From assembly GCA_034766995.1 (NCBI GenBank), contig CM068325.1, forward strand, positions 5,912,164-5,976,163: a stretch of 64,000 nt of DNA, read 5' to 3'. Positions 52,660 to 64,000 of this stretch are shown in pieces. The stretch's first letter is position 1. Every line of letters begins with the position of its first letter. The DNA is from Acanthacorydalis orientalis (Eukaryota > Arthropoda > Insecta > Megaloptera > Corydalidae). A program made the position numbers and the translations under genes. The notes under the pieces are model-generated. The model ran no database searches. It was not told where the DNA came from and saw nothing but the letters and a program-made list of their open reading frames with translations.

Positions 52660-55334
52660 AAAATGATACGTAAGGAACCTCCGAATATATAATAAGTGTA
52701 TTCAGTAAGAGCAGATTCAAATATTTTTACTGATTTCAAATTTTAGATAACCTACATTTGAACTGAAAACATATGTCAAATATAATCTTATTATGGATGA
52801 TTTAAATTGAACTGGCAGTAATTATACTTCAAATTCCATTTGAAGAGAGTCTAAATATACAATAAAAGTAAACAATAAGAGCAGATTGTAATTTTAATAT
52901 CTGTTACAAAATCTAACCTGTGATACGTTTGCACTGAAACGTACGTCTCAATTGTACTCGTATAATGTATGATTTAAATTAGACGCAGTAGTTTTACATG
53001 AAATACCTAGTAAGAGAACTCTAAATATACTATTAAAACATACAATGAGAGCAGATTGTAATTTTAATATCTGTTACAAAATCTAACCTGTGATACGTTT
53101 GCACTGAAACGTACGTCTCAATTGTACTCGTATAATGTATGATTTAAATTAGACGCAGTAGTTTTACATGAAATACCTAGTAAGAGAACTCTAAATATAC
53201 TATTAAAACATACAATGAGAGTAGATTATAGTTTTAGTATCTATTACAAAATTTTTAACTGTGATAATACGTTGCACTGAAACGTAGGTCTCAATTAAAC
53301 CCGTATAATGTACGATTTAAATTCAACTGGCAGTAATTTTACTTCAAAATCTAACTAAGGGAACTCCAAATATACTATAATAACGTAGAATAAGAGCAGA
53401 CTCTAATTTTTATTCTCGTTTCAATTTCTAGGTGTTCTACATTTGTAATAAAACATTCCTGATATGAATATTCACATAATATATGTTTCAAAGTATACTA
53501 GCAGTAATTTTTCTTCAAATTCAAACTAAGGGAACTCTAAATATACTATAATAACGTAGAATAAGAGCAGACTCTAATTTTTATTCTCGTTTCAATTTCT
53601 AGGTGTTCTACATTTGTAATAAAAACATTCCTGATATGAATATTCACATAATATATGTTTCAAAGTATACTAGCAGTAATTTTGCTTCAAATTCAAACTA
53701 AGGGAAGTCTAAATATACAAAGGAGAAGACTCCTAGTCTTTAATTAATTTATATAATAAGAGAATATATTTTAATTCTTTAATTAAAAATTAAATTTGAA
53801 TTTTCCTGTAGACTTTGTGGTCGGGAAATGAGAACTCTAACTACGTTATCGAGAAATGAGGTGGTCTGGCTAGTTTCAAGTTTTGCCGTTTACAACCAGG
53901 TCCGGATTTAGGAAACTTTTAATTAAAAAAAAGGATAATATCAGGATAAAGTAAATCATACGTCAGGAACCTACAAATATATAATAAGTGTATTCAATAA
54001 GATCAGATTCTAATATTTTTACTGATTTCAAATTTTAGATAAGCTACATTTGAACTGAAAACATATGTCAAGTATAATCTTATTATGGATGATTTAAATT
54101 AAACTGGCAGTAATTATACTTCAACTTCCAATTGAAGAGAGTCTAAATATACAATAAAAGTAAACAATAAGAGCAGATTGTAATTTTAATATCCGTTACA
54201 AAATCTAACGTGCGATACGTTTGCACTGAAACGTACGTCACAATTGTACTCGTATAGTGTATGATTTAAATTAGACGCAGTAGTTTTACATGAAATACCT
54301 AGTAAGAGAACTCTAAATATACTATTAAAACATACAATGAGAGTAGATTATAGTTTTAGTATCTATTACAAAATTTTTAACTGTGATAATACGTTGCACT
54401 GAAACGTAGGTCTCAATTAAACCCGTATAATGTACGATTTAAATTCAATTGGCAGTAATTTTACTTCAAAATCTAACTAAGGGAACTCCAAATATACTAT
54501 AATAACGTAGAATAAGAGCAGACTCTAATTTTTATTCTCGTTTCAATTTCTAGGTGTTCTACATTTGTAATAAAAACATTCCTGATATGAATATTCACAT
54601 AATATATGTTTCAAAGTATACTAGCAGTGATTTTGCTTCAAATTCAAACTAAGGGAAGTCTAAATATACAAAGGAGAAGACTCCTAGTCTTTAATTAATT
54701 TATATAATAAGAGAATATATTTTAATTCTTTAATTAAAAATTAAATTTGAATTTTCCTGTAGACTTGGTGGTCGGTAAATGAGAACTCTAACTACGTTAT
54801 CGAGAAATGAGGTGGTCTGGCTAGTTTCAAGTTTTGCCGTTTACAACCAGGTCCGGATTTAGGAAACTTTTTTAATTAAAAAAAAAAGGATAATATCAGG
54901 ATAAAGTAAATCATACGTCAGGAACCTACAAATATATAATAAGTGTATTCAATAAGAGCAGATTCTAATATTTTTACAGATTTCAAATTTTAGACAAGCT
55001 ACATTTGAACTGAAAACATACGTCAAATATAATCTTATTATGGATGATTTAAATTAAACTGGCAGTAATTATACTTCAACTTCCAAATGAAGAGAGTCTA
55101 AATATACAATAAAAGTAAACAATAAGAGCAGATTGTAATTTTAATATCTGTTACAAAATCTAACCTGTGATACGTTTGCACTGAAACGTACGTCTCAATT
55201 GTACTCGTATAGTGTATGATTTAAATTCAACTAGCAGTAATTTTACTTCAAAATCAGACTAAGGGAACTCAAAATCTACTATAATAACGTACAATAAGAG
55301 CAGATTCTAAATTTAAAGTAAGATACAAATAAAT
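52660..55334. repeat. D/T block 17 (6 D + T, 4 D + T, tail)
   Basis: D 52660-53702, T 53703-53934, D 53935-54653, T 54654-54889, tail 54890-55334. Counterpart of block 4. Confidence 0.9.
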
Positions 55335-55793
55335 AAATAGACAAATTTGTTTTCAAAGATTGAATGGCATGATTGATATAAATTATATATATATATACAC
55401 ACACACACACACATTTATATATATATATTATATTTAGAAATATTCATAAATTATATCAAAATATATTTACACTAAGAAGTAAATTACGTATTGTATTGAA
55501 ACTATAATCGAATAAAATTAAAGAAAATATCTATTAAAGTGTATATCTTACAACAGTAATATGCAGCAACCATATCGTCTCAAAAACTAGACACGACTGA
55601 ATAAATAAATGTGTAATTTCACAGACACGAAAGTTCATGGCTGTAGGTTTATATAATTTTCCAAATCTTATATAAATGTAACGCGCTGTGAAGCATTGAC
55701 CTGCACATGATATAGACAAAGTGTTGTGAAGCATTATACAAACAATAAAAACAGACATAGTATTATATAAACAACAAATACAATCAGGATAAA
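55335..55793. repeat. Module C, copy 18 (short form)
   Basis: Counterpart of copy 5, with the 23-bp deletion. Minus-strand frame 55534-55758, 74 codons. Confidence 0.9.
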
Positions 55794-58640
55794 GAAAATG
55801 ATACGTAAGGAACCTCCAAATATATAATAAGTGTATTCAGTAAGAGCAGATTCAAATATTTTTACTGATTTCAAATTTTAGATAACCTACATTTGAACTG
55901 AAAACATATGTCAAATATAATCTTATTATGGATGATTTAAATTAAACTGGCAGTAATTATACTTCAACTTCCAATTGAAGAGAGTCTAAATATACAATAA
56001 AAGTAAACAATAAGAGCGGATTGTAATTTTAATATCTGTTACAAAATCTAACCTGTGATACGTTTACACTGAAACGTACGTCTCAATTGTACTCGTATAG
56101 TGTATGATTTAAATTAGATGCAGTAGTTTTACATGAAATACCTAGTAAGAGAACTCTAAATATACTATTAAAACATACAATGAGAGCAGATTGTAATTTT
56201 AATATCTGTTACAAAATCTAACCTGTGATACGTTTGCACTGAAACGTACGTCTCAATTGTACTCGTATAATGTATGATTTAAATTAGACGCAGTAGTTTT
56301 ACATGAAATACCTAGTAAGAGAACTCTAAATATACTATTAAAACATACAATGAGAGCAGATTGTAATTTTAATATCTGTTACAAAATCTAACCTGTGATA
56401 CGTTTGCACTGAAACGTACGTCTCAATTGTACTCGTATAATGTATGATTTAAATTAGACGCAGTAGTTTTACATGAAATACCTAGTAAGAGAACTCTAAA
56501 TATACTATTAAAACATACAATGAGAGCAGATTGTAATTTTAATATCTGTTACAAAATCTAACCTGTGATACGTTTGCACTGAAACGTACGTCTCAATTGT
56601 ACTCGTATAATGTATGATTTAAATTAGACGCAGTAGTTTTACATGAAATACCTAGTAAGAGAACTCTAAATATACTATTAAAACATACAATGAGAGTAGA
56701 TTATAGTTTTAATATCTATTACAAAATTTTTAACTGTGATAATACGTTGCACTGAAACGTAGGTCTCAATTAAACCCGTATAATGTACGATTTAAATTCA
56801 ACTGGCAGTAATTTTACTTCAAAATCTAACTAAGGGAACTCCAAATACACTATAATAACGTAGAATAACAGCAGACTCTAATTTTTATTCTCGTTTCAAT
56901 TTCTAGGTGTTCTACGTTTGTAATAAAAACATTCCTGATATGAATATTCACATAATATATGTTTCAAAGTATACTAGCAGTAATTTTGCTTCAAATTCAA
57001 ACTAAGGGAAGTCTAAATATACAAAGGAGAAGACTCCTAGTCTTTAATTAATTTATATAATAAGAGAATATATTTTAATTCTTTAATTAAAAATTAAATT
57101 TGAATTTTCCTGTAGACTTGGTGGTCGGTAAATGAGAACTCTAACTACGTTATCGAGAAATGAGGTGGTCTGGCTAGTTTCAAGTTTTGCCGTTTACAAC
57201 CAGGTCCGGATTTAGGAAACTTTTAATTAAAAAAAAGGATAATATCAGGATAAAGTAAATCATACGTCAGGAACCTACAAATATATAATAAGTGTATTCA
57301 ATAAGATCAGATTCTAATATTTTTACTGATTTCAAATTTTAGATAACCTACATTTGAACTGAAAACATATGTCAAATATAATCTTATTATGGATGATTTA
57401 AATTGAACTGGCAGTAATTATACTTCAAATTCCATTTGAAGAGAGTCTAAATATACAATAAAAGTAAACAATAAGAGCAGATTGTAATTTTAATATCTGT
57501 TACAAAATCTAACCTGTGATACGTTTGCACTGAAACGTACGTCTCAATTGTACTCGTATAGTGTATGATTTAAATTAGACGCAGTAGTTTTACATGAAAT
57601 ACCTAGTAAGAGAACTCTAAATATACTATTAAAACATACAATGAGAGTAGATTATAGTTTTAGTATCTATTACAAAATTTTTAACTGTGATAATACGTTG
57701 CACTGAAACGTAGGTCTCAATTAAACCAGTATAATGTACGATTTAAATTCAACTGGCAGTAATTTTACTTCAAAATCTAACTAAGGGAACTCCAAATATA
57801 CTATAATAACGTAGAATAAGAGCAGACTCTAATTTTTATTCTCGTTTCAATTTCTAGGTGTTCTACATTTGTAATAAAAACATTCCTGATATGAATATTC
57901 ACATAATATATATGTTTCAAAGTATACTAGCAGTAATTTTGCTTCAAATTCAAACTAAGGGAAGTCTAAATATACAAAGGAGAAGACTCCTAGTCTTTAA
58001 TTAATTTATATAATAAGAGAATATATTTTAATTCTTTAATTAAAAATTAAATTTGAATTTTCCTGTAGACTTGGTGGTCGGTAAATGAGAACTCTAACTA
58101 CGTTATCGAGAAATGAGGTGGTCTGGCTAGTTTCAAGTTTTGCCGTTTACAACCAGGTCCGGATTTAGGAAACTTTTTTAATTAAAAAAAAAAGGATAAT
58201 ATCAGGATAAAGTAAATCATACGTCAGGAACCTACAAATATATAATAAGTGTATTCAATAAGAGCAGATTCTAATATTTTTACAGATTTCAAATTTTAGA
58301 CAAGCTACATTTGAACTGAAAACATACGTCAAATATAATCTTATTATGGATGATTTAAATTAAACTGGCAGTAATTATACTTCAAATTCCAATTGAAGAG
58401 AGTCTAAATATACAATAAAAGTAAACAATAAGAGCAGATTGTAATTTTAATATCCGTTACAAAATCTAACGTGCGATACGTTTGCACTGAAACGTACGTC
58501 TCAATTACACTCGTATAGTATATGATTTGAATTCAACTAGCAGTAATTTTACTTCAAAATCAGACTAAGGGAACTCAAAATCTACTATAATAACGTACAA
58601 TAAGAGCAGATTCTAAATTTAAAGTAAGATACAAATATAT
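55794..58640. repeat. D/T block 18 (7 D + T, 4 D + T, tail)
   Basis: D 55794-57006 with the exact 170-bp run at 56183-56692, T 57007-57238, D 57239-57959, T 57960-58195, tail 58196-58640. Counterpart of block 5. Confidence 0.9.
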
Positions 58641-59123
58641 AAATAGACAAATTTGTTTTCAAAGATTGAATGGCATGATTGATATAAATTATATATACAC
58701 ACACACACACACACACACATTTATATATATATATTATATTTAGAAATATTCATAAATTATATCAAAATATATTTACACTAAGAAGTAAATTACGTATTGT
58801 ATTGAAACTATAATCGAATAAAATTAAAGAAAATATCTATTAAAGTGTATATCTTACAACAGTGATATGCAGCAACCATATCGTCTCAAAAACTAGACAC
58901 GACTGAATAAATAAATGTGTAATTTCACAGACACGAAAGTTCATGGCTGTAGGTTTATATAATTTTCCAAATCTTATATAAATGTAACGCGCTGTGAAGC
59001 ATTGACCTGCACATGATATAGACAAAGTGTTGTGAAGCATTATACAAACAATAAAAACAGACATAGTATTATATAAACAACAAATACAGTACAGACAAAT
59101 ATACAAATACAATCAGGATAAAG
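58641..59123. repeat. Module C, copy 19 (long form)
   Basis: Lies 10,353 bp after copy 15. It is the clean version of error-rich copy 6, with an intact minus-strand frame 58840-59112. Confidence 0.9.
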
Positions 59124-60503
59124 AAAATGATACGTAAGGAACCTCCGAATATATAATAAGTGTATTCAGTAAGAGCAGATTCAAATATTTTTACTGATTT
59201 CAAATTTTAGATAACCTACATTTGAACTGAAAACATATGTCAAATATAATCTTATTATGGATGATTTAAATTGAACTGGCAGTAATTATACTTCAAATTC
59301 CATTTGAAGAGAGTCTAAATATACAATAAAAGTAAACAATAAGAGCAGATTGTAATTTTAATATCTGTTACAAAATCTAACCTGTGATACGTTTGCACTG
59401 AAACGTACGTCTCAATTGTACTCGTATAATGTATGATTTAAATTAGACGCAGTAGTTTTACATGAAATACCTAGTAAGAGAACTCTAAATATACTATTAA
59501 AACATACAATGAGAGCAGATTGTAATTTTAATATCTGTTACAAAATCTAACGTAAGATACGTTTGCACTGAAACGTAGGTCTCAATTAAACCCGTATAAT
59601 GTACGACTTAAATTCAACTGGCAGTAATTTTACTTCAAAATCTAACTAAGGGAACTCCAAATACACTATAATAACGTAGAATAACAGCAGACTCTAATTT
59701 TTATTCTCGTTTCAATTTCTAGGTGTTCTACGTTTGTAATAAAAACATTCCTGATATGAATATTCACATAATATATGTTTCAAAGTATACTAGCAGTAAT
59801 TTTGCTTCAAATTCAAACTAAGGGAAGTCTAAATATACAAAGGAGAAGACTCCTAGTCTTTAATTAATTTATATAATAAGAGAATATATTTTAATTCTTT
59901 AATTAAAAATTAAATTTGAATTTTCCTGTAGACTTGGTGGTCGGTAAATGAGAACTCTAACTACGTTATCGAGAAATGAGGTGGTCTGGCTAGTTTCAAG
60001 TTTTGCCGTTTACAACCAGGTCCGGATTTAAGAAACTTTTTTAATTAAAAAAAAAAGGATAATATCAGGATAAAGTAAATCATACGTCAGGAACCTACAA
60101 ATATATAATAAGTGTATTCAATAAGAGCAGATTCTAATATTTTTACAGATTTCAAATTTTAGACAAGCTACATTTGAACTGAAAACATACGTCAAATATA
60201 ATCTTATTATGGATGATTTAAATTAAACTGGCAGTAATTATACTTCAAATTCCAATTGAAGAGAGTCTAAATATACAATAAAAGTAAACAATAAGAGCAG
60301 ATTGTAATTTTAATATCCGTTACAAAATCTAACGTGCGATACGTTTGCACTGAAACGTACGTCTCAATTACACTCGTATAGTATATGATTTGAATTCAAC
60401 TAGCAGTAATTTTACTTCAAAATCAGACTAAGGGAACTCAAAATCTACTATAATAACGTACAATAAGAGCAGATTCTAAATTTAAAGTAAGATACAAATA
60501 TAT
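59124..60503. repeat. D/T block 19 (4 D + T + tail)
   Basis: D 59124-59822, T 59823-60058, tail 60059-60503. Same 1380-bp length and variants (CTAACGTAAGATACG, GGATTTAAGAAAC) as blocks 2 and 15. Confidence 0.9.
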
Positions 60504-60980
60504 AAATAGACAAATTTGTTTTCAAAGATTGAATGGCATGATTGATATAAATTATATATACACACACACACACACATTTATATATATATATTATATTTAG
60601 AAATATTCATAAATTATATCAAAATATATTTACACTAAGAAGTAAATTACGTATTGTATTGAAACTATAATCGAATAAAATTAAAGAAAATATCTATTAA
60701 AGTGTATATCTTACAACAGTGATATGCAGCAACCATATCGTCTCAAAAACTAGACACGACTGAATAAATAAATGTGTAATTTCACAGACACGAAAGTTCA
60801 TGGCTGTAGGTTTATATAATTTTCCAAATCTTATATAAATGTAACGCGCTGTGAAGCATTGACCTGCACATGATATAGACAAAGTGTTGTGAAGCATTAT
60901 ACAAACAATAAAAACAGACATAGTATTATATAAACAACAAATACAGTACAGACAAATATACAAATACAATCAGGATAAAG
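60504..60980. repeat. Module C, copy 20 (long form)
   Basis: Clean counterpart of copy 7. Minus-strand frame 60697-60969. Confidence 0.9.
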
Positions 60981-62531
60981 AAAATGATACGTAAGGAACC
61001 TCCGAATATATAATAAGTGTATTCAGTAAGAGCAGATTCAAATATTTTTACTGATTTCAAATTTTAGATAACCTACATTTGAACTGAAAACATATGTCAA
61101 ATATAATCTTATTATGGATGATTTAAATTGAACTGGCAGTAATTATACTTCAAATTCCATTTGAAGAGAGTCTAAATATACAATAAAAGTAAACAATAAG
61201 AGCAGATTGTAATTTTAATATCTGTTACAAAATCTAACCTGTGATACGTTTGCACTGAAACGTACGTCTCAATTGTACTCGTATAATGTATGATTTAAAT
61301 TAGACGCAGTAGTTTTACATGAAATACCTAGTAAGAGAACTCTAAATATACTATTAAAACATACAATGAGAGCAGATTGTAATTTTAGTATCTGTTACAA
61401 AATCTAACCTGTGATACGTTTGCACTGAAACGTACGTCTCAATTGTACTCGTATAATGTATGATTTAAATTAGACGCAGTAGTTTTACATGAAATACCTA
61501 GTAAGAGAACTCTAAATATACTATTAAAACATACAATGAGAGTAGATTATAGTTTTAATATCTATTACAAAATTTTTAACTGTGATAATACGTTGCACTG
61601 AAACGTAGGTCTCAATTAAACCCGTATAATGTACGATTTAAATTCAACTGGCAGTAATTTTACTTCAAAATCTAACTAAGGGAACTCCAAATACACTATA
61701 ATAACGTAGAATAACAGCAGACTCTAATTTTTATTCTCGTTTCAATTTCTAGGTGTTCTACGTTTCTAATAAAAACATTCCTGATATGAATATTCACATA
61801 ATATATGTTTCAAAGTATACTAGCAGTAATTTTGCTTCAAATTCAAACTAAGGGAAGTCTAAATATACAAAGGAGAAGACTCCTAGTCTTTAATTAATTT
61901 ATATAATAAGAGAATATATTTTAATTCTTTAATTAAAAATTAAATTTGAATTTTCCTGTAGACTTGGTGGTCGGTAAATGAGAACTCTAACTACGTTATC
62001 GAGAAATGAGGTGGTCTGGCTAGTTTCAAGTTTTGCCGGCTGTCATTAGGTCCGGATTTAGGAAACTTTTAATTAAAAAAAAAAGGATAATATCAGGATA
62101 AAGTAAATCATACGTCAGGAACCTACAAATATATAATAAGTGTATTCAGTAAGAGCAGATTCTAATATTTTTACAGATTTCAAATTTTAGACAAGCTACA
62201 TTTGAACTGAAAACATACGTCAAATATAATCTTATTATGGATGATTTAAATTAAACTGGCAGTAATTATACTTCAAATTCCAATTGAAGAGAGTCTAAAT
62301 ATACAATAAAAGTAAACAATAAGAGCAGATTGTAATTTTAATATCCGTTACAAAATCTAACGTGCGATACGTTTGCACTGAAACGTACGTCTCAATTACA
62401 CTCGTATAGTATATGATTTGAATTCAACTAGCAGTAATTTTACTTCAAAATCAGACTAAGGGAACTCAAAATCTACTATAATAACGTACAATAAGAGCAG
62501 ATTCTAAATTTAAAGTAAGATACAAATATAT
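60981..62531. repeat. D/T block 20 (5 D + T + tail)
   Basis: D 60981-61852, with a doubled AGAGCAGATTGTAATTTTA-type monomer instead of the doubled fourth type seen in block 16. T 61853-62086 carries GGCTGTCATTAGGTCC. Tail 62087-62531. Confidence 0.9.
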
Positions 62532-62993
62532 AAATAGACAAATTTGTTTTCAAAGATTGAATGGCATGATTGATATAAATTATATATACACACACACACA
62601 CATTTATATATATATATTATATTTAGAAATATTCATAAATTATATCAAAATATATTTACACTAAGAAGTAAATTACGTATTGTATTGAAACTATAATCGA
62701 ATAAAATTAAAGAAAATATCTATTAAAGTGTATATCTTACAACAGTGATATGCAGCAACCATATCGTCTCAAAAAATAGACACGACTGAATAAATAAATG
62801 TGTAATTTCACAGACACGAAAGTTCATGGCTGTAGGTTTATATAATTTTCCAAATCTTATATAAATGTAACGCGCTGTGAAGCATTGACCTGCACATGAT
62901 ATAGACAAAGTGTTGTGAAGCATTATACAAACAATAAAAACAGACATAGTATTATATAAACAACAAATACAATCAGGATAAAGAAAATGATAC
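62532..62993. repeat. Module C, copy 21 (short form)
   Basis: Short form with the 23-bp deletion; also has the AAAAAATAGACACG variant. Minus-strand frame 62723-62947. Confidence 0.9.
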
Positions 62994-64000
62994 GTAAGGA
63001 ACCTCCAAATATATAATAAGTGTATTCAGTAAGAGCAGATTCAAATATTTTTACTGATTTCAAATTTTAGATAACCTACATTTGAACTGAAAACATATGT
63101 CAAATATAATCTTATTATGGATGATTTAAATTAAACTGGCAGTAATTATACTTCAACTTCCAATTGAAGAGAGTCTAAATATACAATAAAAGTAAACAAT
63201 AAGAGCGGATTGTAATTTTAATATCTGTTACAAAATCTAACCTGTGATACGTTTGCACTGAAACGTACGTCTCAATTGTACTCGTATAATGTATGATTTA
63301 AATTAGACGCAGTAGTTTTACATGAAATACCTAGTAAGAGAACTCTAAATATACTATTAAAACATACAATGAGAGCAGATTGTAATTTTAATATCTGTTA
63401 CAAAATCTAACCTGTGATACGTTTGCACTGAAACGTACGTCTCAATTGTACTCGTATAATGTATGATTTAAATTAGACGCAGTAGTTTTACATGAAATAC
63501 CTAGTAAGAGAACTCTAAATATACTATTAAAACATACAATGAGAGCAGATTGTAATTTTAATATCTGTTACAAAATCTAACCTGTGATACGTTTGCACTG
63601 AAACGTACGTCTCAATTGTACTCGTATAATGTATGATTTAAATTAGACGCAGTAGTTTTACATGAAATACCTAGTAAGAGAACTCTAAATATACTATTAA
63701 AACATACAATGAGAGTAGATTATAGTTTTAATATCTATTACAAAATTTTTAACTGTGATAATACGTTGCACTGAAACGTAGGTCTCAATTAAACCCGTAT
63801 AATGTACGATTTAAATTCAACTGGCAGTAATTTTACTTCAAAATCTAACTAAGGGAACTCCAAATACACTATAATAACGTAGAATAACAGCAGACTCTAA
63901 TTTTTATTCTCGTTTCAATTTCTAGGTGTTCTACGTTTGTAATAAAAACATTCCTGATATGAATATTCACATAATATATGTTTCAAAGTATACTAGCAGT
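62994..64000. repeat. D monomers of block 21, cut by window edge
   Basis: First-type monomer with CCTCCAAATATAT, then units starting AGAGCAGATT at 63372 and 63542 and AGAGTAGATT at 63712, exactly 170 bp apart, then the start of the fourth type. Two more units are present than in the left counterpart (24227-24949). Confidence 0.9.

Larger units (their letters stand above)
44499..64000. repeat. C/D/T higher-order satellite array (right copy)
   Basis: Same modules and order as the left array, at an offset of 38768 at the first C module and 38792 from the second onward. Clean from about 46893. The array continues past the window edge. Confidence 0.92.

Overview
This is an AT-rich, repeat-dominated eukaryotic window. 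The small introns of the one gene-like island, the TA/CA microsatellites and the satellite style suggest an animal, perhaps an insect, but nothing here fixes the species. I see no bacterial operon, no CRISPR array, no rRNA or tRNA gene and no intact transposon. About 96% of the window is tandem satellite DNA, all in one orientation.

Layout. (1) 1-5730: satellite family A, with 161-bp units (A1, 1-868) followed by alternating monomers of about 176 and 179 bp (A2, 869-5730). (2) 5731-35510: a hierarchical array of three modules. C is about 480 bp with a TA/CA microsatellite. D is a 170-bp-class monomer. T is a 232-236-bp AT-rich module with hairpins and an A-run. (3) 35511-35610: a 100-N assembly gap. 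(4) 35611-36620: an 8-bp minisatellite, then a 42-bp C-rich minisatellite whose minus strand carries repeated G-quadruplex motifs. (5) 36621-38200: the only non-satellite island, a possible small four-exon transcription unit on the + strand. (6) 38205-44498: family A again. (7) 44499-64000: the C/D/T array again, running off the window.

The right half repeats the left half at an offset of about 38.4-38.8 kb. Where both copies are clean they appear almost base-identical. The array follows a strict grammar: C, then 4-7 D monomers, T, then 0-2 extra blocks of 4 D monomers plus T, then a fixed 445-bp tail, then the next C. Copy number changes in the C-to-T part, while T-445-C does not change.

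Sequence quality is uneven. From about 20090 to the gap, and from the gap to about 44500 (milder to 46890), the sequence is full of small indels, shortened homopolymers and recurrent changes at CG sites. Some stretches are chimeric blends of two modules. This looks like unpolished long-read consensus on both sides of the gap, so the 38.8-kb duplication may be two alleles or overlapping contigs placed in tandem. The repeated 90-residue and 74-residue open frames in module C are by-products of satellite identity, not convincing genes.
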